From Pseudolactococcus piscium (GTDB lineage: Bacteria > Bacillota > Bacilli > Lactobacillales > Streptococcaceae), in the NCBI RefSeq assembly GCF_002441695.1, contig NZ_JXJW01000021.1, forward strand, positions 1 to 54,176: a DNA stretch of 54,176 nt. Reading direction: 5' to 3'. Below, in pieces: positions 1-7,456 of the stretch; positions within the stretch are counted from its first letter, which is position 1; each line of letters begins with the position of its first letter. The notes under the pieces are model-generated. The model was not told the DNA's origin and searched no databases. It saw only the letters and a program-made list of their open reading frames with translations. The position numbers and the translations under genes are program-made.

Positions 1-12
1 ATTGTATAATTT

Positions 13-93
13 GGAAGGGTAGCGAAGTGGCTAAACGCGGCGGACTGTAAATCCGCTCCTTCGGGTTCGGGGGTTCGAATCCCTCCCCTTCCA
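13..93 (+). tRNA. tRNA-Tyr (anticodon GTA)
   Basis: Acceptor arms GGAAGGG (13-19) and CCCTTCC (86-92) pair, with discriminator A93. The anticodon loop reads CTGTAAA, giving GTA. The long variable arm is expected for a bacterial tRNA-Tyr. No CCA is encoded. It is the first of five tRNAs spaced 10 to 31 bases apart, so they are probably cotranscribed with genes upstream of the window. Confidence 0.96.
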
Positions 94-103
94 TATTACC
101 TTT

Positions 104-174
104 GCGGGCATAGTTTAAAGGTAGAACAAAGGTCTCCAAAACCTTTGGTGTGGGTTCAATTCCTGCTGCCCGTG
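104..174 (+). tRNA. tRNA-Trp (anticodon CCA)
   Basis: The acceptor arm GCGGGCA (104-110) pairs with TGCCCGT (167-173), with one G-U pair at the end, and discriminator G174. The anticodon loop reads TCTCCAAAA with CCA in the anticodon position. The T-arm GGGTTCAATTCC is normal. It lies 10 bases after tRNA-Tyr. Confidence 0.95.
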
Positions 175-187
175 TTTCACAATTTAT

Positions 188-261
188 GGCGGTCGTGGTG
201 AAGTGGTTAACACATCAGCTTGTGGCGCTGACACTCGCGGGTTCGATTCCCGTCGACCGCC
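188..261 (+). tRNA. tRNA-His (anticodon GTG)
   Basis: The ends pair as GGCGGTC (188-194) with GACCGCC (255-261), so the extra G(-1):C73 pair that identifies tRNA-His is encoded. The anticodon loop CTTGTGGC gives GTG. The T-arm GGGTTCGATTCCC is canonical. Confidence 0.95.
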
Positions 262-275
262 TTTGATTCATTTTT

Positions 276-347
276 TGGGGTATAGCCAAGCGGTAAGGCA
301 AGGGACTTTGACTCCCTCATGCGTTGGTTCGAATCCAGCTACCCCAG
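276..347 (+). tRNA. tRNA-Gln (anticodon TTG)
   Basis: The acceptor TGGGGTA (276-282) pairs with TACCCCA (340-346), with discriminator G347. The anticodon loop ACTTTGACT gives TTG. A gatCAB locus in the same window (34.1-37.3 kb) would make Gln-tRNA by transamidation of misacylated Glu-tRNA(Gln), as is usual in this family of bacteria. Confidence 0.95.
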
Positions 348-378
348 TTTAGTGGTTTTTTCCATATAATATGAATTT

Positions 379-462
379 GCCGGCGTGGCGGAATTGGCAG
401 ACGCGCTGGACTCAAAATCCAGTGTCTTCACGGACGTGCCGGTTCGACCCCGGCCGCCGGTA
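379..462 (+). tRNA. tRNA-Leu (anticodon CAA)
   Basis: GCCGGCG (379-385) pairs with CGCCGGT (455-461), ending in a G-U pair, with discriminator A462. The anticodon stem CTGGA/TCCAG encloses CTCAAAA, giving CAA. The long variable arm (TGTCTTCACGGACG) is typical of tRNA-Leu. It is the last tRNA of the cluster. Confidence 0.95.
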
Positions 463-484
463 TACATGCAAATTCGATTAATTG

Positions 485-504
485 AGACGTAAGTCTTTTT
501 TTTT
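485..504 (+). terminator. weak terminator after the tRNA cluster
   Basis: A short stem AGAC/GTCT with a GTAA loop is followed by eight or more T. The stem is only 4 bp, but the T-run directly after the last tRNA supports termination of the tRNA operon here. Confidence 0.5.
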
Positions 505-540
505 ATTCATCATAAGCTTTATGTTAGATTTGCAATGTTT

Positions 541-569
541 TTCATTAAGGCATTAGGATATGATATAAT
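541..569 (+). promoter_or_regulatory. extended -10 promoter of rocS
   Basis: TATAAT at 564-569 is preceded by TG at 561-562, an extended -10. TTCATT at 541-546 lies 17 bp upstream as a weak -35. Transcription would begin near 576, about 44 bases before the rocS start. Confidence 0.6.
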
Positions 570-619
570 GGGTATAAATGATTCAATATTAAGTATAAAT
601 GATATATGGAGAGATGAAT

Positions 620-1066
620 ATGACAAGCAATACTGTAACTGAGCTGGCTGAAGCATTTGGTGTAACACGTCAGGCCATTAATAACCGTGTCAAAAAACTT
701 GCTGAGGAATATCTTAGTAAGAATGATCGTGGTGTAACAGTCGTTAATGAAGCAGGCATTGAGATATTGGAACAACACTACGGTAAAAAGATTCTTGCAG
801 TAGAAACTGATCTTGAAGCAGATCATCATACTGATCAAGTAGACTTTGATAAGTTAATTAATCAATTATTAGCTGACAAGAATTTGGAGATAGCAAGACT
901 ATCTGAGCAGATTACGATAAAAGATGGTCAAATTGCAGAGAAAGATAAGCAACTAGATCAGCAACAACAATTGACAGCTAAGGCTTTGACTGAGCGGGAA
1001 CAGTCTTTGATTGAATTGGCTGATGAAAAATCAAAAGGTTTTTTTGCTAGATTATTTAAAAAGTAA
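620..1066 (+). CDS. rocS: RocS-like chromosome segregation protein (HTH, coiled coil, amphipathic C-terminus)
   Basis: A 148-residue protein. Residues about 1-40 are a helix-turn-helix (VTELAEAFGVTRQAINNRVK). Residues about 75-130 form a Gln/Lys/Glu-rich coiled coil containing EKDKQLDQQQQLTAKA. The C-terminus FFARLFKK is a short amphipathic membrane-binding segment. This architecture and the repeated motifs match pneumococcal RocS, which links DNA to the membrane and protects the nucleoid, and more widely the DUF536/plasmid pSK1 Par group. I chose ATG 620 because GGAGAG (608-613) is 6 bases upstream; the ATG at 614 touches that site. Assignment to RocS is from memory of the family motifs. Confidence 0.75.
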   Translation: MTSNTVTELAEAFGVTRQAINNRVKKLAEEYLSKNDRGVTVVNEAGIEILEQHYGKKILAVETDLEADHHTDQVDFDKLINQLLADKNLEIARLSEQITIKDGQIAEKDKQLDQQQQLTAKALTEREQSLIELADEKSKGFFARLFKK

Positions 1067-1082
1067 TCTAGTACAGTTTTTT
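1047..1082 (+). terminator. probable terminator of rocS
   Basis: CTAGATTA (1047-1054) pairs perfectly with TAATCTAG (1064-1071), overlapping the rocS stop codon. Four bases later comes TTTTTT. The stem is AT-rich and the T-run slightly displaced, so efficiency is uncertain. Confidence 0.5.
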
Positions 1083-1162
1083 ATTTATCTTTATTAGTCA
1101 ATTTTTTGTAGGTATTATTTAAACTGTTACAGTACAAAGTGTCGTAAATATAGCGTTTCTCC

Positions 1163-1191
1163 TTGCAAAAGTGAGATAAAAAAGGTATCAT
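1163..1191 (+). promoter_or_regulatory. probable promoter of gapA
   Basis: TTGCAA (1163-1168) and TATCAT (1186-1191) are separated by 17 bp, about 95 bases before the gapA start. The leader between them and the strong AGGAGG site at 1268-1273 is AT-rich. Confidence 0.5.
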
Positions 1192-1284
1192 TATATTGTA
1201 AGTTAAATAGTTAACTTTCAGTTGTTATAAATGCTTAGGCATTTAAATTAAAAGTTTTTGTTTCCATAGGAGGATTACTACAAA

Positions 1285-2295
1285 ATGGTAGTTAAAGTTG
1301 GTATTAACGGTTTTGGCCGTATCGGTCGTCTTGCTTTTCGTCGTATTCAAAACGTTGAAGGTGTTGAAGTAGTTGCAATCAACGATCTTACAGATCCAGC
1401 AATGCTTGCTCACTTGTTGAAATATGACACAACTCAAGGTCGCTTTGACGGTAAAGTTGAAGTTAAAGAAGGCGGATTTGAAGTTAACGGTAAATTCGTT
1501 AAAGTTACAGCAGAATCTAACCCAGCTAACATCAACTGGGCTGAAGATGACGCACAAATCGTTCTTGAAGCAACTGGTTTCTTCGCAACTAAAGAAAAAG
1601 CTGAATTGCATTTACACGCTAAAGGTGCTAAACAAGTTGTTATTACTGCACCTGGTGGAAATGATGTTAAAACAATCGTTTTCAACACTAACCACGAAAT
1701 CTTGACTGGTGAAGAAACAGTTATCTCTGGTGCTTCATGTACAACTAACTGTCTTGCACCAATGGCTGATGCTTTGAATAAAAACTTTGGTCTTAAAGTT
1801 GGTACTATGACAACTATCCACGGTTATACTGGTGACCAAATGACACTTGATGGTCCTCACCGTGGTGGAGATTTCCGTCGCGCACGTGCTGCAGCTGAAA
1901 ACATCACACCTAATACAACTGGTGCTGCTAAAGCTATCGGTCTTGTATTACCAGAATTAAACGGTAAACTTCAAGGTCATGCACAACGTGTACCAGTTCC
2001 AACTGGTTCATTAACAGAACTTGTTACTGTTCTTGACAAAAAAGTTACAGTTGAAGAAGTTAACGCTGCTATGAAAGCTGTCGCTAACGAATCTTACGGT
2101 TACAACGAAGATGAAATCGTTTCATCTGATATCGTAGGTATCTCTAACTCTTCACTTTTTGATGCTACTCAAACTGAAGTTACTGAAGCTAACGGCGTTC
2201 AATTAGTTAAAACAGTTGCATGGTATGACAACGAAATGTCTTACACATCTAACCTTGTTCGTACACTTGAATACTTCGCTAAACTCGCTAAATAA
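1285..2295 (+). CDS. gapA: glyceraldehyde-3-phosphate dehydrogenase
   Basis: A 336-residue cytoplasmic glycolytic enzyme that oxidises glyceraldehyde 3-phosphate to 1,3-bisphosphoglycerate with NAD+. The N-terminal Rossmann motif [10 protein letters not shown] is at residues 6-15. The catalytic cysteine is C152 in SGASCTTNC, and H179 (TTIHGYT) is the partner histidine. Length and motifs are those of the canonical NAD-dependent enzyme. Codon choice is strongly biased to GGT, AAC, GTT and CTT compared with its neighbours, as expected of a very highly expressed gene. AGGAGG lies 11 bases before ATG 1285. It is monocistronic, with its own terminator. Confidence 0.98.
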   Translation: MVVKVGINGFGRIGRLAFRRIQNVEGVEVVAINDLTDPAMLAHLLKYDTTQGRFDGKVEVKEGGFEVNGKFVKVTAESNPANINWAEDDAQIVLEATGFFATKEKAELHLHAKGAKQVVITAPGGNDVKTIVFNTNHEILTGEETVISGASCTTNCLAPMADALNKNFGLKVGTMTTIHGYTGDQMTLDGPHRGGDFRRARAAAENITPNTTGAAKAIGLVLPELNGKLQGHAQRVPVPTGSLTELVTVLDKKVTVEEVNAAMKAVANESYGYNEDEIVSSDIVGISNSSLFDATQTEVTEANGVQLVKTVAWYDNEMSYTSNLVRTLEYFAKLAK

Positions 2296-2313
2296 TTCTG
2301 TTATTTAACGTCG

Positions 2314-2346
2314 AAAACAGAGAAGCTTAGCTCCTCTGTTTTTTTC
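2314..2346 (+). terminator. terminator of gapA
   Basis: AAAACAGAG (2314-2322) pairs with CTCTGTTTT (2334-2342), followed by a run of T. It is a clear intrinsic terminator 19 bases after the stop codon. Confidence 0.85.
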
Positions 2347-2393
2347 TTGCTATTTTTTATGGTAAGATGTAAGAAAATGAATTGGAGATTATG

Positions 2394-2747
2394 ATGGAAA
2401 CACCAAAATGCGTTACCTGTGGAAGCGAGTTTACTTATGAGTTATCAGATACAACCTTTGGTTGCTCTGAGTGTGGTAATGAGTTTACAGCTTCAGATAT
2501 TACAGCTGCTACTGCTACTGAAAAATTCTCTGTAGTGGATTCTGTTGGTATTGCCTTAGCAGATGGAGATGATGTGATTATCATTCAAGATCTTGCTGTC
2601 AAAGGGATGCCTAAACCAATCAAAAAAGGAACTAAGGCTAAAAATATTAGACTCAATGAAAACGGTAAAAATGGTCATTTTATTGATGCTAAGATAGATG
2701 GCTTTGGTGCAATGGGTCTTAAAGGATCGGTTGTCAAAAAAGCATAA
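2394..2747 (+). CDS. yjdM: zinc-ribbon PhnA/YjdM family protein
   Basis: A 117-residue protein. The N-terminus has a zinc ribbon with two CxxC knuckles (CVTCG at about residues 5-9 and CSECG at about 24-28). The C-terminal PhnA domain carries GDDVIIIQDLAVKG and FGAMGLKGSVVKKA, both typical of the family. The E. coli homologue was once linked to alkylphosphonate use, but it is not needed for it and the true role is unknown. There are no phosphonate genes here. GGAG at 2384-2387 is 6 bases before ATG 2394; ATG 2391 is a possible alternative. Confidence 0.88.
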   Translation: METPKCVTCGSEFTYELSDTTFGCSECGNEFTASDITAATATEKFSVVDSVGIALADGDDVIIIQDLAVKGMPKPIKKGTKAKNIRLNENGKNGHFIDAKIDGFGAMGLKGSVVKKA

Positions 2748-2873
2748 CTGGCTAATGCCTATCTATTTTCTGGCTTAATCGGCTATAGTTTGTTAAAATA
2801 AAAGTGTTGGCCACATGAGGCACAAATTGTATGATAAGCATAATCAAGGATAATTGATTACAAAGGAGAAAAA

Positions 2874-3200
2874 ATGAATATCTATGACACGATGAACCAA
2901 CTCGAACGTGAATTACGCGCTTTACCAGAATATCAAGCAGTTGTTGCTGCACTTTCAGATGTAAAAGCAGATGAAGTTGCGAGTGACCTATATACTAAAT
3001 TTATGGCTGTCCAAATGAAGATGCAAGCTGGTCAACTTCAGGAAGAATCAGAGCAAAAAGAAGCTCAAGAATTATTCATGAGCTTGCAAGATAATGCTGT
3101 TATGGCTGAGCTTTTGACGAAAGAGCAAGCACTACAAACGATCACAGGTGATCTACAAGATATTATCTTTAAACCACTGCAAGAATTATACGGCCAATAA
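2874..3200 (+). CDS. YlbF/YmcA (DUF964) family protein
   Basis: A 108-residue all-helical protein. The pattern of Glu, Gln and Leu (LERELRALPEYQAVVAAL, FMAVQMKMQAGQ) and the length match the YlbF/RicF family. In Bacillus, RicF acts with RicA (YmcA) and RicT (YaaT) in mRNA processing through RNase Y. A second DUF964-like gene lies at 51209-51586 in this window; RicT is not in it. AAAGGAG precedes ATG 2874 with normal spacing. It is monocistronic, with its own terminator. Confidence 0.85.
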   Translation: MNIYDTMNQLERELRALPEYQAVVAALSDVKADEVASDLYTKFMAVQMKMQAGQLQEESEQKEAQELFMSLQDNAVMAELLTKEQALQTITGDLQDIIFKPLQELYGQ

Positions 3201-3221
3201 GCTTCATACCTACCATAGAGA

Positions 3222-3248
3222 AAAGGGACCGTGATGGTCTCTTTTTTT
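3222..3248 (+). terminator. terminator of the YlbF-like gene
   Basis: AAAGGGACC (3222-3230) pairs with GGTCTCTTT (3236-3244) with one G-U pair, followed by T's, 21 bases after the stop. Confidence 0.8.
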
Positions 3249-3332
3249 ATTTGGTATATTTTTGCTTTAAGGAAATAGAATAGTATAATAAAGTGAATAA
3301 GTATCTAGATTTTTAGGAGCAGAATAATAGAC

Positions 3333-3734
3333 ATGAATGATAGACTAAGCTTTCATCACATTGGCAAGCCAGTTGCCTTATCAGAGATAAAAGATAATCC
3401 AGCTACCCGCTATAGTACTTTATATGATATGTATACCCTGGATATCTTAAATGAGTTATCCTTACCGATTCAGTTACATGCTTTTGGTGAGAGCTCACCT
3501 CTTGACGAACGAATTCAGCAAGAAGCTCATGTTGCTTTTAAGGTAGCTAATATAAAGGAAGCACTGGCTAATAAAGAGGTGATCATGCCACTATATACGC
3601 CTTTTTCTGGTTATCAGTGTGCCATGGTCCTCATTAACAGCCAACCGATTGAGTTAATCGAGACCAGTTTATCTGAGCGAGAGATATGGGGAACTGGCAT
3701 TTTTCAGGATAGTCTGCTTTATTCGGATGACTAG
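3333..3734 (+). CDS. small conserved protein, VOC/glyoxalase-like
   Basis: 133 residues without signal or membrane segments. The start LSFHHIGKPV resembles the first strand of vicinal-oxygen-chelate proteins, with H8/H9 as a possible metal ligand. Later pieces PHVAFKV-type (AHVAFKVANIKEAL) and PIELIET fit the second betaalphabetabetabeta unit, with a Glu ligand. The overall fold is therefore suggested, but no substrate can be named. AGGAG at 3315-3319 is 13 bases before ATG 3333, rather far. A -10-like TATAAT lies further upstream near 3285. The next gene follows after 18 bases. Confidence 0.55.
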   Translation: MNDRLSFHHIGKPVALSEIKDNPATRYSTLYDMYTLDILNELSLPIQLHAFGESSPLDERIQQEAHVAFKVANIKEALANKEVIMPLYTPFSGYQCAMVLINSQPIELIETSLSEREIWGTGIFQDSLLYSDD

Positions 3735-3752
3735 AAAGCAGATGAGGTGAAA

Positions 3753-4109
3753 ATGATGAAAGTTGCATTGTTTGTCGATCATATCTATTCAAAAATGTGT
3801 TATCTATTTCTGGTTTTAGGAATCGGGTTTCTATGTACTACGATTTATTTATATATTAAACTGCCGAACGTCATTCCCGTACATTGGGGATCATCATTTA
3901 AGGTGGATAGCTGGGGGAGAAAAGAAATACTTTTCATACTGCCAGTATCGCTCTTTATTTGTTTGATGTTATCTGCCAAAAAATTTATCCATGCACATGA
4001 GACAAATCCGTTCAGAATCATGGCTGCTGAGCTGGTTTTGTTAGGTGTTTTGACCTTACTAGTCATTGCAATGAGTTACGTTTATGCCATTTATTTTTCG
4101 ATGCTATAA
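3753..4109 (+). CDS. DUF1648-domain membrane protein
   Basis: 118 residues with about three membrane segments (roughly residues 12-32, 50-68 and 85-110). The stretch NVIPVHWGSSFKVDSWGRKE is the DUF1648 signature (iPvHf...G..d.w..K). Proteins with this domain resemble the N-terminal part of SdpI-type immunity proteins, but this short form has no known function. GAGG (3744-3747) sits 5 bases before ATG 3753. It follows the VOC-like gene closely and probably shares its transcript. Confidence 0.65.
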   Translation: MMKVALFVDHIYSKMCYLFLVLGIGFLCTTIYLYIKLPNVIPVHWGSSFKVDSWGRKEILFILPVSLFICLMLSAKKFIHAHETNPFRIMAAELVLLGVLTLLVIAMSYVYAIYFSML

Positions 4110-4139
4110 GCTATTAACGTAAGGACAACTAATAGAGAG

Positions 4140-4163
4140 AAGACGTGTTTCACTGTCTTTTTT
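4140..4163 (+). terminator. terminator upstream of recG
   Basis: AAGAC-GTG (4140-4147), loop TTT, then CAC-T-GTCTT (4151-4159) and T's to 4163. The stem has a single bulged base. It ends the transcript of the DUF1648 gene. Confidence 0.65.
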
Positions 4164-4258
4164 GTTTGCTCACTTGAAGCAATACGATGGCAGTGCTAGC
4201 TTACCTTATCTTGTAAAGATGATACATAGTTATCAGCAAAGAGTTGTTGCTTAGAAAA

Positions 4259-4267
4259 TGGTATAAT
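4259..4267 (+). promoter_or_regulatory. extended -10 for leaderless recG
   Basis: TGG plus TATAAT (4262-4267) is a perfect extended -10. Six bases (TAAGCT) separate it from ATG 4274. There is no good -35 and no Shine-Dalgarno before the ATG. Transcription would start at or beside the A of the start codon. Confidence 0.7.
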
Positions 4268-4273
4268 TAAGCT

Positions 4274-6292
4274 ATGAATCTCACAGACTCGATCCAATTT
4301 TTGAAAGGTGTAGGACCAAAATCCGCCGAGCGATATCAGCAGCTGGGTATTTTTACTGTGTCTGACTTATTGACTTATTTTCCGTTTCGCTATGATGACT
4401 TTGCAGCAAAGCCAATATTTGAGTTACTAGATGGTGAAAAGACGACTATTGTCGGAACGGTAGTCACACCTGCAAATGTTAGTTACTATGGTGCACGACG
4501 AAATCGCTTAGTCTTTAAAATCAAGCAAGGTGAAGCGGTTATTTCAGTTAGCTTTTTTAATCAGCCTTATCTCCAAAGTAAGGTTGAGTTAGATGCTGAG
4601 ATTGCAATCTATGGTAAATGGGATGCTAAAAAGATGAGCATCACTGGTATGAAAATTTTAGCACAAGTAGAAAATAGTTTTCAGCCCGTCTATCATGTCA
4701 TGCAAGGGATCAAACAATCAGCCTTAGTCACACTTTTACAAACTGTTTTTGATGCAGGTGTGGGTGAGTTGATCACTGAAAATCTACCAGAGTCATTACT
4801 GCAAAAATATAGATTAATTGATCGAAAGACTGCTGTACATGATATGCATTTTCCAATAGATGAAGCAGCCCATCATCAGGCATTGCGTCGGATGAAGTTT
4901 GAAGAGTTGTTTTATTTTCAGCTGAAACTACAAGCCCTTCGTTTAAAAGATAAGGCGCTTGCCTTTGGCTTGACGATCAAAATCAATGAGCAGCTACTTA
5001 CGGCTAAAATGAGTGGTCTTCCTTTCGCATTAACAGGCGCTCAAAGTCAGTCGTTAAGAGAAATTCTAGATGACATGGCAAGTCCCTATCATATGAATCG
5101 CTTGCTACAAGGTGATGTCGGAAGTGGTAAGACGGTCGTTGCGAGTTTGGCCATGTATGCGGCTGTTCAGGCGGGCTTTCAAGCGGCCTTAATGGTACCG
5201 ACTGAAATATTAGCTAATCAACACTATGAAAGCTTGCAGGAGCTCTTTCCTGAGCTCTCAGTAGGTCTCTTAACAGGGGGCATGAAAACAGCGGAACGTC
5301 GCCTGTTATTAGCTGGTCTTGAGGACGGGTCAATTCAGATGGTCACAGGGACACATGCCCTGATCCAGGACGCAGTCAATTATCAGTCACTTGGGCTTGT
5401 CATCACGGATGAACAGCATCGCTTTGGTGTCAAACAGCGGCGTGTTTTTCGTGAGAAAGGACAGAACCCGGATGTCTTGATGATGACGGCAACGCCAATT
5501 CCAAGAACGCTTGCCATCACAGCATTTGGGGATATGGATGTTTCGATTATCAACGAATTACCTGCAGGTAGAAAACCGATCACGACACGTTGGGTCAAGC
5601 ATGAACAGCTGACACCTAGTATTTTACCTTGGGTTGCTGATGAAGTGCGCAAGGGTGCTCAAGTTTACTTTATCTCACCGCTTATCGAAGAAAGTGAGAT
5701 GATGGACTTAAAGAATGCAACGGATCTATTTGAGGAGTTAACAGCATTTTTCGGTGATAAAGCACGTGTTGCCTTACTGCATGGTAGATTAAAAAACACT
5801 GAAAAAGATCAGATTATGTTAGATTTCAAGGCGAAAAAATATGATGTTTTAGTCTCAACAACAGTTATCGAGGTCGGTGTTAATGTGCCCAACGCAACGA
5901 TTATGGTCATCATGGATGCTGATCGCTTTGGCCTATCACAGCTGCATCAATTACGTGGTCGTGTCGGCCGTGGTGAAAAAAAATCTTATACCATCTTGGT
6001 AGCGAATCCCAAATCTGATGGTGGTAAGCGTCGCATGCAAATCATGACAGAAACGCAAAATGGCTTTGTTTTAGCTGAAGAAGACTTGAAGATGCGGGGC
6101 AGTGGAGAGATTTTTGGGACACGACAATCTGGTCTCCCAGAGTTCTCTGTGGCAGATATCGTTAACGACTATCCGATTTTGGAGGTTGCGCGTGAGGAAG
6201 CAGTCGCGATTTTTCAAGATCCTCAGTGGTCTGAAAAACCTGAAAATCAACTGCTTGTTGCAAGTTTAACAGAAGATGATGTCTTTGACTGA
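4274..6292 (+). CDS. recG: ATP-dependent DNA helicase RecG
   Basis: 672 residues, normal length for RecG, which remodels stalled replication forks and Holliday junctions. The N-terminal wedge/OB region is followed by helicase motif I GDVGSGKT at about residue 280, the DEQH box at about 379, TATPIPRTL, and the C-terminal QLRGRVGRG motif VI. The gene appears to be translated from a leaderless mRNA: a perfect extended -10 ends 6 bases before ATG, and no ribosome binding site is visible. The SDR gene follows 11 bases after the stop and may be cotranscribed. Confidence 0.97.
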   Translation: MNLTDSIQFLKGVGPKSAERYQQLGIFTVSDLLTYFPFRYDDFAAKPIFELLDGEKTTIVGTVVTPANVSYYGARRNRLVFKIKQGEAVISVSFFNQPYLQSKVELDAEIAIYGKWDAKKMSITGMKILAQVENSFQPVYHVMQGIKQSALVTLLQTVFDAGVGELITENLPESLLQKYRLIDRKTAVHDMHFPIDEAAHHQALRRMKFEELFYFQLKLQALRLKDKALAFGLTIKINEQLLTAKMSGLPFALTGAQSQSLREILDDMASPYHMNRLLQGDVGSGKTVVASLAMYAAVQAGFQAALMVPTEILANQHYESLQELFPELSVGLLTGGMKTAERRLLLAGLEDGSIQMVTGTHALIQDAVNYQSLGLVITDEQHRFGVKQRRVFREKGQNPDVLMMTATPIPRTLAITAFGDMDVSIINELPAGRKPITTRWVKHEQLTPSILPWVADEVRKGAQVYFISPLIEESEMMDLKNATDLFEELTAFFGDKARVALLHGRLKNTEKDQIMLDFKAKKYDVLVSTTVIEVGVNVPNATIMVIMDADRFGLSQLHQLRGRVGRGEKKSYTILVANPKSDGGKRRMQIMTETQNGFVLAEEDLKMRGSGEIFGTRQSGLPEFSVADIVNDYPILEVAREEAVAIFQDPQWSEKPENQLLVASLTEDDVFD

Positions 6293-6303
6293 AAGGAATG
6301 ATG

Positions 6304-7140
6304 ATGAAAAAAGTAGTCGCGATTACTGGTGCAAGTAATGGGATGGGATTTGAAGCAGCTAAGCTGTTTGCAGCCAATGACTGGCTAGTTTATGGTGGTG
6401 CTAGACGTGTGGAGAAAATCCCGATAACACCTAATGTCCATGCCTTATCACTAGATGTAACGGATCATAGCTCAAATAAGGCATTCATCCAGACGATTTT
6501 AGCCGAAGCCGGCCGTATTGATGTGCTAATTAATAATGCTGGCTACGGAGAATATGGTCCCGTTGAAGATATACCGCTTGACAATGCTAGAAACCAGTTT
6601 GAAACTAACTTTTTTGGCGCCGCTGATCTCGCCCAATTAGTGTTACCGATTATGAGACAGCAAGGATCGGGTAGGATTATCAATGTCTCCTCTATTGGGG
6701 GAGATGTCTACATGCCCTTGGGTGCCTACTATCATGCAACGAAAGCAGCACTGCAGCATTGGAGTGACTCTCTTGATATGGAAGTCAGACAATTTGGTGT
6801 GCGGTCGATTACAGTCCAACCAGGCTTGACACGATCAGGATGGGGTGATATCGCGATGGCTAATGCTAAGAAAAACTTAAAATCAGCTTCAGTCTATACA
6901 CCCTTACTGGACCGAGTTGGTGGATTATTAAGCACAAACGCCCATGCCATCGGTGCAAGCTCAGAAAGCCTAGCAGCACTCTTTTATACGGCTACAACGG
7001 ATAAACGGGTAAAACGGCGTTACTTTCATAGCCTGAGTGATCGCACATTAGTTTGGCTAGCAAGATCACATCCCAATTTGTTTAAGAAGGGGTTTGAGGC
7101 TGTTTTCAAATATCTAGAAAAACGGTCGGATAAAGCATAA
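6304..7140 (+). CDS. short-chain dehydrogenase/reductase (classical SDR)
   Basis: 278 residues. It has the cofactor motif TGASNGMG, then NNAGYG, and the catalytic Ser (INVSS) and YHATK (Tyr-x3-Lys). The C-terminal 80 residues resemble SDRs annotated as general oxidoreductases; the substrate is unknown. I chose ATG 6304, 6 bases after AAGGA (6293-6297), over the two ATGs directly upstream at 6298 and 6301. The ribosome site overlaps the end of recG, suggesting translational coupling or at least shared transcription. Confidence 0.88.
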   Translation: MKKVVAITGASNGMGFEAAKLFAANDWLVYGGARRVEKIPITPNVHALSLDVTDHSSNKAFIQTILAEAGRIDVLINNAGYGEYGPVEDIPLDNARNQFETNFFGAADLAQLVLPIMRQQGSGRIINVSSIGGDVYMPLGAYYHATKAALQHWSDSLDMEVRQFGVRSITVQPGLTRSGWGDIAMANAKKNLKSASVYTPLLDRVGGLLSTNAHAIGASSESLAALFYTATTDKRVKRRYFHSLSDRTLVWLARSHPNLFKKGFEAVFKYLEKRSDKA

Positions 7141-7143
7141 GAG

Positions 7144-7165
7144 AACGCCATCCAGGTGTTTTTTT
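7144..7165 (+). terminator. terminator of the recG/SDR unit
   Basis: AACGCC (7144-7149) pairs with GGTGTT (7155-7160), including one G-U pair, followed by seven T. Confidence 0.7.
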
Positions 7166-7403
7166 ATCTACTTTTTTACTAGAATAGTGGGCTCTTCTAT
7201 GCTATTGTGTTTATCGTTAAGTGAGAGTTGCCAAGTGTCTTTAGTTATGATAGAATAAATGTTGATTTGAAAAAAATTATAAAAAGATTTATATGTTATT
7301 TTCATTAGAGCGAAATTTGAAATGAAAAATGATTATAGATAGTCCTTGTAAGTGGGCGTTTTTTGAGTTTATTTTTTTAAAAAAAATCAAGTTGTGCTAA
7401 GGG

Positions 7404-7432
7404 ACAAGTTACTTGTTGCGTATTGGTACACT
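7404..7432 (+). promoter_or_regulatory. possible operator and extended -10 before the peptide transporter
   Basis: The 316-base gap upstream of the transporter is AT-rich and has no gene. Near its end, ACAAGT-T-ACTTGT (7404-7416) is a perfect 13-bp inverted repeat. It lies 10 bases before TGGTACACT (7424-7432), an extended -10 with a T-A-C-A-C-T hexamer. Its position suggests a regulator overlapping the promoter; the protein is unknown. Confidence 0.4.
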
Positions 7433-7456
7433 TAAAAAATTTAAGGGAGATTTTCC

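Noticed and set aside
1123-1133. ACTGT-T-ACAGT palindrome upstream of gapA
   Set aside because: Short arms and 30 bases upstream of the -35; no second copy or known factor.
1243-1611. Long open frame antisense to gapA
   Set aside because: It is a shadow of the biased gapA codons, has no ribosome site and its product has no plausible domain.
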